Shown: positions 24,221 to 32,090, counted from the first letter of the stretch. The stretch is 33,124 nt of DNA from an uncultured Polycyclovorans sp. (GCA_936928855.1 CAKZHZ010000097.1:1-33124), one strand, 5' to 3'. A program made the numbers and translations. Notes: generated by a model from the letters alone, not told the origin.

Positions 24221-25857
24221 GCCTTCACATTGCGAGCGCTGCCCGCGGGCGGCGCTGGATACCCCGTGTCACCTTGACCCTGTTGTTTGCGGCCTGCGGC
24301 GGCGAGCCGCTGGACGGCAGCATCGGCGGCCATGGCCCGCTGGAGACGCCACCGGAAATCCCCGCCTCGACTTCCGGCCCCATCACCGACCTGATCGCCC
24401 GCACCCCCGGCCTCAATGGCGGCGGCCTGCCGGCCCTGCCCAGCATCGAGGCCCCGCAGTTGCCACTGAACGCGCTGGAGGCCCTGCTGGCGCTGCCGGC
24501 ATCGCAGCTGGCGGTGATGCAGACCCCGACGCTGCTGGAAGACCCCCCGCTGGCGCCGGTGCCGCGCGCCGAATGTGACGCCGCATCCCGGCCGCTGGCG
24601 GGCATGCAGGGACGGGTGCCGGCCGAGGCCATCAACAGCGTGGAAGCCGACCAGGGCTGGACCTGCAACCTCACCCCGATCGCCCACTACCACACCCCCG
24701 GCGGCTGGCGCGTGTGGCGCTACACCGATGTGCAGGGCCGCACCTGTGCCTATTACGACACCTCCTTCACCGCGCCGCTCAACATCGTCAGCGTGGCCGG
24801 CGGGCCCTCGCTGGGCGTGGTGGTGCTGGACATGAGCGACCCCACCGCACCCCAGCGCACCGCCACGCTCACCTCGCTGGCGATGCTGGCGCCGCACGAA
24901 TCGCTCAACCTCAACGAGCGCCGCGGCCTGCTCGCCGCCAACACCGGCAACGGCCTGACCCTGCCGGGGTCGCTGTCGGTCTACGACGTGCGCCAGGACT
25001 GCCGCAACCCGGTGCTGCTGTCGCAGAAGCCCATCCTGTTCGGCCACGAAAGCGGCTTCAGCCCGGACGGCAACACCTACTGGGTGGCGGGCGGCGCCGG
25101 CTACATCCTCGCCGTGGACGTGGCCGACCCGACACGGCCCGAAGTGCTGTGGCGCGGCCCCTACTACGCCCATGGCCTGACCCTGTCCGACGATGGCAAC
25201 ACGCTGTACCAGACCGACCCCATCAACGGTAACGTCGGCATCATGGATGTCAGCGACATCCAGCAGCGCCGCGACAATCCGCAGGTCACCGACATCAGCC
25301 GCGTCACCTGGCCCAGCGTGTCCATCCCGCAGAACACCGCGCCGTTCACGGTGAATGGCCGCCACTACCTGCTGGAGTTCGACGAGTTCGCCTTCCGCTT
25401 CAACCCGGCCACCATCGACAGCCGCGTCGGCGCCGCCCGCATCCTCGACATCGAGGACCCCACGCAGCCGCGGGTGGTGTCCAATATCCGCCTGGAAGTG
25501 AACATGCGCGAGCACCACCGCGAGGCCGCCATCGACCCCTCCGCACTGCCGCCCACGCAGGTGTTCGGCTACGCCTTCCACTACTGCGGGCTGCCCCGGC
25601 AGGATGACCCCGGCATCGTCGCCTGCTCCACCATGAACTCTGGCCTGCGGGTGTTCGACATCCGCGATCCTGCCCAGCCGCGCGAAGTGGCCTACTACAT
25701 CGCCCCGCCCAAGGCCGGCACCCTGGTGGGCATGCTGCCCGGCAACCTCGCCACCTCACAACCGGCCTTCGTGCCGGAACGCCGCGAGATCTGGTACACC
25801 GACGCCGCTTCCGGCTTCTACGTGCTGCGGCTGCGCCCGGAGGCCTGGCCGCAGTGA
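24217..25857 (+). CDS. LVIVD-repeat beta-propeller lipoprotein
   Basis: The N-terminus has basic residues, a hydrophobic stretch and a lipobox (VTLTLLFAACGGEP), so the mature protein probably starts at the cysteine near residue 27. A low-complexity Pro/Gly-rich linker follows. Beta-propeller repeats then appear (VVVLDMSDPTAPQRTATL, GYILAVDVADPTRPEVLW, NVGIMDVSDIQQR, ARILDIEDPTQPRVVSNI, LRVFDIRDPAQPREVAYY), the spacing of the LVIVD repeat family. Cysteines are conspicuous in the central part. At 546 residues it is full length. It overlaps the AraC gene by ATGA and the next gene by GTGA, so translation is coupled. Function is unknown; an extracytoplasmic binding or scaffold role is likely. Confidence 0.83.
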   Translation: MSLHIASAARGRRWIPRVTLTLLFAACGGEPLDGSIGGHGPLETPPEIPASTSGPITDLIARTPGLNGGGLPALPSIEAPQLPLNALEALLALPASQLAVMQTPTLLEDPPLAPVPRAECDAASRPLAGMQGRVPAEAINSVEADQGWTCNLTPIAHYHTPGGWRVWRYTDVQGRTCAYYDTSFTAPLNIVSVAGGPSLGVVVLDMSDPTAPQRTATLTSLAMLAPHESLNLNERRGLLAANTGNGLTLPGSLSVYDVRQDCRNPVLLSQKPILFGHESGFSPDGNTYWVAGGAGYILAVDVADPTRPEVLWRGPYYAHGLTLSDDGNTLYQTDPINGNVGIMDVSDIQQRRDNPQVTDISRVTWPSVSIPQNTAPFTVNGRHYLLEFDEFAFRFNPATIDSRVGAARILDIEDPTQPRVVSNIRLEVNMREHHREAAIDPSALPPTQVFGYAFHYCGLPRQDDPGIVACSTMNSGLRVFDIRDPAQPREVAYYIAPPKAGTLVGMLPGNLATSQPAFVPERREIWYTDAASGFYVLRLRPEAWPQ

Positions 25858-26510
25858 GCCCGGCCGCGCGCCGGTCCCTGCGCCTTGCCGGCCTGCTGCT
25901 GGCCGGCCTGATCGGCTATGCCGGCCACACCGCGTGGCTGGACTGGCAAGCCGCCGAAACGGCACGCCTGCCGGGGCCGGTGGACATCGGCTTCAGCAAG
26001 GACATGGCGGTGCACCATGACCAGGCCATCCTCATGGCCGTGCTGGCCCAGCCGCGCGCCGGCCCGGCAGTGAAGGCCCTCGCCGACGGCATCCTGCTGT
26101 CGCAGTCCAGCCAGATCGGCGCGATGCGCGGCTGGCTGCAACTGTGGGGCGAAACCCCGGACGCCACGCCGGAAATGGCCTGGATGGCCGGCGCCCATGT
26201 GCATAGCGACATGTGCCTGCCCGGCGCCAACGGCCATCAGGGGCATCCGCACATGCCGGGCATGGCGCTGCCCGAGGAACTCAACGCCCTGTGGGCCCGT
26301 ACCGGCGACGCCTTCGACGTGCACTTCCTGCAACTGATGATCCGCCATCACCAGGGCGGCATCGACATGGCGCGCTTCACCGCCGAACGCGCCCATCTGG
26401 CCCCGGTACGACAGGCGGCCGAAGCCATGGTGATGGAACAGGTGAAAGACATCGCCCAGATGCAGCGCCTGCTGGCCCACCAAGGGGCGCCGATGTTGGC
26501 GTTTCCCTAG
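25854..26510 (+). CDS. DUF305 family metal-associated protein
   Basis: It starts at a GTG that overlaps the previous stop codon (GTGA). A membrane anchor (LRLAGLLLAGLIGYAGHTAW) precedes a periplasmic ferritin-like domain. The DUF305 repeats appear as FSKDMAVHHDQAILMA and FLQLMIRHHQGGIDMARF. A His/Met-rich linker lies between them (HVHSDMC; NGHQGHPHMPGM). DUF305 proteins are often found in copper-resistance settings, and these residues suit copper or silver binding, but no known copper gene adjoins. It is translationally coupled to the LVIVD lipoprotein, which suggests that the two act together outside the inner membrane. Confidence 0.86.
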   Translation: MSPAARRSLRLAGLLLAGLIGYAGHTAWLDWQAAETARLPGPVDIGFSKDMAVHHDQAILMAVLAQPRAGPAVKALADGILLSQSSQIGAMRGWLQLWGETPDATPEMAWMAGAHVHSDMCLPGANGHQGHPHMPGMALPEELNALWARTGDAFDVHFLQLMIRHHQGGIDMARFTAERAHLAPVRQAAEAMVMEQVKDIAQMQRLLAHQGAPMLAFP

Positions 26511-26526
26511 AGCATCGCTGACACCC

Positions 26527-27186
26527 TCAGTCCCGATCCGGCGCCCCCAGTGGGAACAGCGGGCGGAACGGGCGGGCCTCGTCGACGGCGCGGGCAAAAC
26601 TGGGCCGTGCCAGCAGGCGGCTGCGGTAGGCGCGCAGCGCGGGGTAGTGGTCCGGGATCCGGTAGATCCAGTCGGCATAGAACAGCGACGGCGCGGCCGC
26701 ACAGTCCGCCAGGGTGAAGCCGTCGTCCGCGGCCCAGGTGCGGCTTGCCAGGTGGCCGTCCAGCCAGGCGTAGGCACGCTCAAGGCGTTCGTGGGCAATG
26801 GCCACGCCCTCGTCCCGCTGCATCGGATAGCGGCCCAGCGCGGTGTCCACCGCCACCTGCATGGCATCCATTACATGCAGGTCGAAATAGCGGTCGAGAA
26901 ACCGCACTTGCAGCGCCGCCATCGGTTCCGCCGGCACCATCACCACCGGCCCCGGATGCGCCACCTGCAGGTACTCGATGATCACGCTGCTCTCCACCAC
27001 CTGCCGGTCCCCGTCCAACAGCATCGGGAATTTACGCAACGGCCAACGCCGCAGCCACTCCGCCGCATGGTCCGGGTGGTCCGGGCCGATGCAGCGAAAT
27101 TCAAACGGCGTGCCGTTCTCGTAGAGCGTGATCAGCACCTTCTGGGTGTAGGACGAAAACGGGTGGCCGTAGAGGGCGAGGGACAT
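26527..27186 (-). CDS. Glutathione S-transferase family protein
   Basis: The N-terminal thioredoxin-like domain has SLALYGHPFSSYTQKVLITL, with a serine at the usual catalytic position, then RKFPMLLDGD and the glutathione-binding VVESSVIIEYL. The helical C-terminal domain includes TWAADDGFTLADCAAAPSLF with the conserved N-capping aspartate. The start MSLALYG is chosen by family alignment; the longer frame upstream is low-complexity and covers the BrnT promoter region. At 219 residues it is complete. It converges with the DUF305 gene and marks the last gene with host-like composition before the accessory segment. Confidence 0.9.
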   Translation of the reverse strand: MSLALYGHPFSSYTQKVLITLYENGTPFEFRCIGPDHPDHAAEWLRRWPLRKFPMLLDGDRQVVESSVIIEYLQVAHPGPVVMVPAEPMAALQVRFLDRYFDLHVMDAMQVAVDTALGRYPMQRDEGVAIAHERLERAYAWLDGHLASRTWAADDGFTLADCAAAPSLFYADWIYRIPDHYPALRAYRSRLLARPSFARAVDEARPFRPLFPLGAPDRD

Positions 27187-27307
27187 GGGGGGCTCCGGAT
27201 CGGGTGTGGGGGTTTGGAAATACGTCGAACACGGGGTTTCGAAATCGACAGGCGCGGGAGCGCCATTACACCAATGCATACTCGGGATCCGAGCTTGATC
27301 ACCAGCA

Positions 27308-27336
27308 TTGACCATCCCATTTACTGGGTGTACGTT
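27308..27336 (+). promoter_or_regulatory. brnTA promoter with embedded operator-like inverted repeat
   Basis: TTGACC (27308-27313) and TACGTT (27331-27336) are spaced by 17 bases. The spacer contains CCCA-TTTAC-TGGG, an inverted repeat where the BrnA antitoxin could bind. The transcription start would fall next to the brnT ATG at 27344, so the message may be leaderless. Confidence 0.45.
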
Positions 27337-27343
27337 AATTGGC

Positions 27344-27610
27344 ATGGAAGTCGAATTCGACTCTGCCAAGGACAAGGCGAATCGCGCCAAACATGGCGTC
27401 AGGTTGGCCACTGCCGGGCGGCTCGAGTGGGATACGGCGATTACGTGGCCGGATACCCGCAAGGACTACGGCGAGAACCGTGAATGCGGCATCGGCTACA
27501 TCGGCCTGACGCTCTACTTCGTGGTCTTCGTCGACAGGGACCAAGTCCGCCGTGTCATCAGCCTGCGCAGAGCCAATCGCAAAGAGGTGAAACGCTATGC
27601 CGAAACTTAA
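27344..27610 (+). CDS. brnT: BrnT family toxin (type II toxin-antitoxin)
   Basis: BrnT is a RelE-fold ribonuclease that inhibits translation. The 88-residue protein shows the family layout: FDSAKDKANRAKHGVRLATA at the N-terminus, a central DTRKDYGENRECGIGYIGLT and the C-terminal RRVISLRRANRKEVKRY, which carries the basic catalytic residues. A TTG 12 codons upstream is a poorer start because it lies on the -35 box. Its end overlaps the brnA start by 14 bases, the standard arrangement with the toxin gene first. Confidence 0.9.
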   Translation: MEVEFDSAKDKANRAKHGVRLATAGRLEWDTAITWPDTRKDYGENRECGIGYIGLTLYFVVFVDRDQVRRVISLRRANRKEVKRYAET

Positions 27611-27872
27611 GTCTGGAACCGTCATTCCCACGGTGGCTGACGACAAAGCCATCACCGCCGCAGCGCGCCGCGACCCCGATGCCAAACCGCTGACCGATGC
27701 GCAATGGAAGGCCGCAACGCCCACCGTCCGCAGGGGTCGGCCGCCCAAGCCGGCGGCAAAGCAAGCTGTAAAACTGCGCCTGGACCCCGATGTGCTGGCT
27801 GTCCTGCGCGCCACCGGCCCCGGCTGGCAGACCCGCGTCAATCAGATGTTGAGAGAGCGTTTCGCGCTGTAA
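27597..27872 (+). CDS. brnA: BrnA family antitoxin
   Basis: BrnA neutralises BrnT and represses its own promoter through a ribbon-helix-helix domain. Typical features are DPDAKPLTDAQWKAATP, the GRPPKPAAKQ linker, VKLRLDPDVLAVLRATGPGW and QTRVNQMLRERF at the end. At 91 residues it is complete. It overlaps brnT. The inverted repeat in the brnTA promoter is the likely operator. Confidence 0.9.
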   Translation: MPKLKSGTVIPTVADDKAITAAARRDPDAKPLTDAQWKAATPTVRRGRPPKPAAKQAVKLRLDPDVLAVLRATGPGWQTRVNQMLRERFAL

Positions 27873-27901
27873 CGTCGCGTCAGCGTCTCCTCCCCGCATA
27901 G

Positions 27902-28081
27902 ATGATTGAATCGCTCGACAAGGAGGCTCAGCGCATGGGCGTCGCCCGGCAATCCGTCGTTCAAGTGTGGCTGGCCGAGCGACTGCCAGCTCGGTGCAGC
28001 TGGCTTAAAGCCTCTAGGAGGCGTCATGGAAACCGTCTGCGCCCAGCCACTTTCAGGGAACCTAGGGGGCAGGAAACATGA
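27902..28081 (+). pseudogene. Remnant of a CopG-type antitoxin gene
   Basis: A 59-codon frame begins MIESLDKEAQRMGVARQSVV and continues QVWLAERL. This matches the second half of CopG antitoxins of the kind often paired with BrnT-like toxins, whose full form begins with a beta-strand such as INVDFP. That strand is missing here: a TAG stop codon lies directly before the ATG. The remaining 30 codons are arginine-rich and do not look natural. The frame ends in ATGA overlapping the next gene. It is probably a decayed antitoxin without its own toxin. Confidence 0.6.
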
Positions 28082-29058
28082 CCGAACCATCCGAGGATAA
28101 ACCTCATTCGAATTGTGACATCGGCGGAATTTCAGCTCAAAACCCGGTTGTGGCACGCCCATATGCGGTAGGGCTGTTTGATGTTCTTGGCTTCAAAGAT
28201 CGATTCGAACGAATGGGCCTGATGGAAATGATGGCCAGATATCGGGCACTCATCGATATTGTCGTTCAAAGGGACAAGGGCCAAGTGGAGGCCGCACAGT
28301 TCTTTTCGTCTTGGAAGGAAGGGCCGTACTGGTGTAGAGACGGCCAAATATTCCTTATGACAGAGGTGTCTGCCGCATACGGCAGTGACTCCTTCATGGT
28401 GTGGGCACATTACACGTGGACTGACCTTCATCAAACCCCTAAGGAAGAACTTGATGCACTTTCCAAGGACTCGCGATATGACTGGCTGTTCTGTCCCGTC
28501 CCTTGTGATGCCTTTCTCAACGTCTGCAATGAACTAATGTGCCGAAGCCTCCAAGTGGGTTTGCCCCTCAGGGGTGCTTTATCCGTAGGCGATGCAGTGA
28601 TGGACAAGAAGAGGAACATTTTTCTTGGGCAGCCTGTTATCGAGGCGAGCGTGCTAGAGCATGGTCAAAATTTTATTGGCGCAAGCATGTCACGTTCTTT
28701 CGTCGAACAGACTGTTCCGAAACGATACTGCCTCCCGTTCAATCAACATCTCAAGAACCCTTCAATGGAAGCGTCCAGCGGCCTGGTACTGGATTGGCCA
28801 CGACATTGGCGAAATAGCCGGGGCGTTGATGCCAAGGAAGTCGTGCGCTCTATGGATACAAACAAAAAGTTCTCAGGCTACTACCAAAATACGCTTGATT
28901 CGATCGATCTTTCCGAAAAACTGGCGCAGGAACATAAAGCAGAGGACACGTGCCCAATCCGAAGTAACTACGAGCAATTCTCGTACTCGCGCGGAGGCGA
29001 CATTGCTGGGTATGCAGTGGGCACCAGATTGACACCCGTCACTCAGCCAGCCCCTTGA
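28078..29058 (+). CDS. Unnamed protein with a class III nucleotidyl-cyclase-like domain
   Basis: I do not recognise a named family. The 326-residue protein has two conserved-looking blocks. YAVGLFDVLGFKDRFERMGL (residues 30-49) has an aspartate (D35) in a D-x-x-G-F setting, and AAYGSDSFMVWAHY has a second aspartate at 104. LPLRGALSVGDAVM (163-175) and FLGQPVIEASVLE (182-194) follow. This order (Asp strand, S-D-S, R-G-A-x-S-x-G, G-x-x-x-x-E-A) resembles hypothetical proteins thought to share the class III cyclase fold, where the two aspartates bind metal. The start is preceded by CAGGAAAC, and the ATG overlaps the remnant antitoxin frame. G+C is clearly lower than in the chromosome to the left, suggesting transfer. 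Enzymatic activity is unproven. Confidence 0.65.
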   Translation: MTEPSEDKPHSNCDIGGISAQNPVVARPYAVGLFDVLGFKDRFERMGLMEMMARYRALIDIVVQRDKGQVEAAQFFSSWKEGPYWCRDGQIFLMTEVSAAYGSDSFMVWAHYTWTDLHQTPKEELDALSKDSRYDWLFCPVPCDAFLNVCNELMCRSLQVGLPLRGALSVGDAVMDKKRNIFLGQPVIEASVLEHGQNFIGASMSRSFVEQTVPKRYCLPFNQHLKNPSMEASSGLVLDWPRHWRNSRGVDAKEVVRSMDTNKKFSGYYQNTLDSIDLSEKLAQEHKAEDTCPIRSNYEQFSYSRGGDIAGYAVGTRLTPVTQPAP

Positions 29059-29323
29059 TGACGCGCTCGTCGTAAGACTGCAAGCAGCACCGAGCCTGCC
29101 ACCACCCACCACACCCCATCGCAAAACCGCATGCCGGGGCGTGCTGGCACCCAACGGTTCGACCCGGGCGATGGAGACATCGGTCTTGTCGCCGGGGGCT
29201 TTCGCCAGTACCTCGTGAGTGGACGCGATGTCGACAGAGACGCCGGGACAATGGGAACGCGCTCCATGGCGCATATCTCTGTCGTAGTCCCTCTGAAACG
29301 CTTGCGCTTGCTTCGTTGCAATA
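29059..29323 (-). other. Degraded protein-coding patch between the two accessory genes
   Basis: This GC-richer stretch has minus-strand coding character that changes frame. One frame reads PGVSVDIASTHEVLAKAPGD with strong third-position G/C, while the natural-looking ends (LLAVLRRARHQGAG or SYDERVIKGLAE) are in other frames. That pattern suggests a frameshifted remnant of an unidentified gene. On the plus strand nothing convincing is encoded, and I see no clear promoter for the gene that follows. Confidence 0.35.
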
Positions 29324-29356
29324 ATGGATATGATCAAGTTGAGTACGGAGAAGCGA

Positions 29357-31420
29357 ATGAACCTCCAGGCATTCCGCGAGATTGTTGACCGCACGCCTGC
29401 AGAGATCGCGGCCATTCGCAATAAGTCGAGAGAAATGTACGCCTATGTTGGCTTGCCCTTCCATGGTGGCTATCAGCTCAGCGCAGTTTGTGACGCCCTG
29501 AGCGACGGTATCAACTCAGCATTCAAGGCAGGTCATAAATCCGTCGACAATCTATGTCGACGCCTCGTTACAGATCTGATCCGCGAGCATGTCATCTTAG
29601 GCGCCCCACTGGAGCCTTACTACGAACTGCTGAACTGTCTGCGCGACGCGGTCCGGCAGACGGACAGCGGCGGCGAGATCGAGGGTGATTGGGAGGCCGC
29701 GATCAAAGCAGCCCGTGATCACGTAGAGATGTCGAGTCGACCTGTATGGAAGCTACGCACTTTTCATGCACGGGAGTACAACGTCGCCGAATCCGCGAGG
29801 ATGCTGGCGCAGGCCGGCTACGCCATTCGTCTCGAGCCGGACTTCATAGCGCTCGAAGCGGAGGCCGAAGCATCTCTCGTAGACGAAATCGAGGGGCTAG
29901 TCGCAGCTATTGGCGGCATCAATGTTGCGCAAGCGATTTTCAGGTTCATCACCCCGACCTACGATCCCACGATGGAGCGATATCACATCGTCCCTTCGAC
30001 TTCGTTGATGGGCGGTGGCCAAAGGCAAATGCCCATTGGGTATCTACTGCAGTTGGCTGCAAAGCACCTGAAACCCCTGGCTCCACCTGATAAGCACGAG
30101 GCGCGCTGGAAGAGATTAGTCGACCTCGCCACATCCTACGCTTCGATCATGGATGTTCAGCCTTACTCCCCCGCTATCTACGGCACGATGGAGGCCGGGG
30201 CTCTGCTCGATTATTTCTCGCAGCAAGCGATGTACGATTCGATGTTCCGCTTCCAGCAGCTTCGTGCATCGGACGTGCTGAAGATTTGCCGCGGATCCCT
30301 CTCATTCCTTGAGCCAGCCGCCGTACAGCCTGCGGGCTGGACACTCGGCCAAGCCTACGAGGTGATCGGTTTCCTCACGGGCCCGCAATACGACACCCGA
30401 GGCCCGGTCGTTGTGAATGAACATGATGCCAGGATGGCGCTGCCCCTCATTCCTTCCGAAGTCCTCAAATCGATCTTGAAAGATGTGTTTTCGCATCCGA
30501 TAGAGGGCCCCAATCGGCGGTTCTCATTCCCTACCGACGCGCCAATCCCAGGCGAAAGGAGCACCGGTGTTGATTTCTACCAAAAGCCCCTTATCCAACT
30601 CTCCGGGCACCGATACCTGATCCTCGATCGGTCGATGTGTGGTTGGGGGTACTTGGAGGCGCTTCTAACTGCCTTGCGTGTCTCGGAAAGCAATTTGGAT
30701 ACAAAAGTCGGAGTCGCAGTTGAAACGTTTGTCGAGCAACAGCTCATGGCACACGGCGTAGAGGTGTTCAGCGGTGACTATGACGACGCAGGTAAGCATG
30801 GCGAGTGCGACATCGCCATCCCAACGCCAGAGGTGCTCTTTTTCCTTGAGCTGAAAAAGAAGCCGCTCACCCGCCGAGCTCGGGTCGGGAATCAGTCCGA
30901 ATTGCTGCTTGATCTCGGCGGCAGCCTGTTGGATGCACTAGTACAAGCTGGCTGGCACGAGCGTAGGATCACCAACGCCGGGAGCCTTAAGCTCGTTCGG
31001 AATGGACAAGCTCATCGCCTCTCACTAGACGGTCGCCAGATCGAGAAGATCGCTCTCGGGATGCTCGATTTCGGAAGCTTCCAGGACAGAGTCGTGCTCA
31101 AGCAGTTCCTCGAAGCAACTTTGAACATCAATTTTGGATCTCCTGAATCGGCGAATGACGCAAAGTTCAAGAAGGTCAATGCGGCATTGGGGGAGATTCG
31201 GGAGCAATGCAGGATCGCTCATCCAGGCAAGTTCGAACTTGATCAGCCCTTTTTCAACTGCTGGTTCATGAGCCTTCCACAGCTCTTAATCGTACTTGAC
31301 GAGGTGTCAGATGCGGCGACATTTAAAAGCGCACTCTGGAACTGTAGGCATACAGTGACGGGGACATCAGACCTCTATTTTGAGATTTCTCGCATGCGAA
31401 ACCTCAAGCGTGGTGTCTAG
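29357..31420 (+). CDS. Large unnamed protein with C-terminal PD-(D/E)XK nuclease-like motif
   Basis: No named family is recognised. The start at MNLQAFREIVDRTPAE is preferred because GGAG lies 6 bases before it; an ATG at 29324 lacks a ribosome site. The product is 687 residues. The first 430 or so are mostly helical with no membrane segment. Around residues 450-515 come VAVETFVEQQLMAHGVEVF, GECDIAIPTP, VLFFLELKKK and GNQSELLLDLGG. Together these give the E ... D-x12-E-x-K ... Q pattern of restriction-endonuclease-like (PD-(D/E)XK) enzymes. The last 170 residues show no motif that I know. G+C is lower than in the chromosome to the left. Association with the cyclase-like gene about 300 bases upstream is suggested by proximity and shared strand only. 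Confidence 0.7.
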   Translation: MNLQAFREIVDRTPAEIAAIRNKSREMYAYVGLPFHGGYQLSAVCDALSDGINSAFKAGHKSVDNLCRRLVTDLIREHVILGAPLEPYYELLNCLRDAVRQTDSGGEIEGDWEAAIKAARDHVEMSSRPVWKLRTFHAREYNVAESARMLAQAGYAIRLEPDFIALEAEAEASLVDEIEGLVAAIGGINVAQAIFRFITPTYDPTMERYHIVPSTSLMGGGQRQMPIGYLLQLAAKHLKPLAPPDKHEARWKRLVDLATSYASIMDVQPYSPAIYGTMEAGALLDYFSQQAMYDSMFRFQQLRASDVLKICRGSLSFLEPAAVQPAGWTLGQAYEVIGFLTGPQYDTRGPVVVNEHDARMALPLIPSEVLKSILKDVFSHPIEGPNRRFSFPTDAPIPGERSTGVDFYQKPLIQLSGHRYLILDRSMCGWGYLEALLTALRVSESNLDTKVGVAVETFVEQQLMAHGVEVFSGDYDDAGKHGECDIAIPTPEVLFFLELKKKPLTRRARVGNQSELLLDLGGSLLDALVQAGWHERRITNAGSLKLVRNGQAHRLSLDGRQIEKIALGMLDFGSFQDRVVLKQFLEATLNINFGSPESANDAKFKKVNAALGEIREQCRIAHPGKFELDQPFFNCWFMSLPQLLIVLDEVSDAATFKSALWNCRHTVTGTSDLYFEISRMRNLKRGV

Positions 31421-31460
31421 TTAGGAACTACCCTGGATATCAAAGAGGTACTTGTCGGGT

Positions 31461-31769
31461 TCAGGCGGCATAGAGCAATTCCTTGGTCTCGTTCACCGAC
31501 CTCAGGAAATGCGGGTTGCGGATGGCGCGGGCCACGACTAGGTCGACCGGGCGGCGGAATAGGGCCGTGAGGTCTTCAAGCAGGCCAAAGTAATGGTCTG
31601 CATAGTGCCCGCCCGAGAGGGGCTCGAACTCCACCAGGAAGTCCAGATCGCTGGCGTCCGGGTCGAATCCTTCGCCGCGGGCGGAGCCGAACAGCTCCAA
31701 CCGCCGCACCTTGTGCTGCTCGCACAGGCGACGAAGTTCGTCCTGATGGTGGTGGATATCGGCGATCAT
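31461..31769 (-). CDS. MntA-type nucleotidyltransferase antitoxin
   Basis: It is a minimal nucleotidyltransferase of about 102 residues. The signature LELFGSARGEGFDPDASDLD gives the G-S ... D-x-D metal and nucleotide site. In characterised MntA/HepT pairs, the MntA protein AMPylates and silences the HEPN ribonuclease HepT. FFRRP-like LTALFRRPVDLVVARAI and the tail NPHFLRSVNETKELLYA are typical. A TTG three codons upstream is an alternative start. No hepT is present: the gene runs into the convergent end of the nuclease-like gene 40 bases away, and upstream lies only a terminator. It is therefore an orphan antitoxin here. Confidence 0.85.
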   Translation of the reverse strand: MIADIHHHQDELRRLCEQHKVRRLELFGSARGEGFDPDASDLDFLVEFEPLSGGHYADHYFGLLEDLTALFRRPVDLVVARAIRNPHFLRSVNETKELLYAA

Positions 31770-31862
31770 CCTGGACAAATCCTATCCAACTCAGTGGCTT
31801 TAGACCACCTCAGCGGATGGTCGGGCCCAGCCCACCGGATTGGGAACCATCTTGCCGGCGCC

Positions 31863-31899
31863 CAAAAGAAAACGGCAGCAGGGCGAACCATGCTGCCGT
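31863..31899 (-). terminator. Terminator after the first beta-barrel tail
   Basis: On the minus strand a perfect 9-bp stem ACGGCAGCA/TGCTGCCGT with a 10-base loop is followed by TTTCTTTTGGG. It lies about 70 bases after the stop codon of the beta-barrel tail at 31972. Confidence 0.75.
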
Positions 31900-31971
31900 A
31901 GGGCATCCCGCTGGGCGGAGATCGCTGGGGGATGCTTCCCTCACCACATTCGGAAGATGGGTGGCGGTGCG

Positions 31972-32082
31972 TTACCAGTTGATGCGCACACCGCCGGCGA
32001 TGCTGGTGCTGCTGTAGTCGTCGCCGGGGCCGGCTAGGTCAAGGAAGCCGGAGACAGTGCCGGCATCGCTGTGACCGCTCAT
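31972..32082 (-). pseudogene. 3' tail of an outer-membrane beta-barrel gene
   Basis: A 36-codon frame (MSGHSDAGTVSGFLDLAGPG, then DDYSSTSIAGGVRINW) has the alternating pattern and C-terminal aromatic residue of a final beta-barrel strand. It is too short to be a barrel and lies 8 bases after the stop codon of the two-helix membrane protein. The frame stays open a little way into that gene. It looks like the end of a barrel gene cut off by the sequence upstream, although a tiny independent gene cannot be excluded. Confidence 0.5.
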
Positions 32083-32090
32083 GGCGGCAC

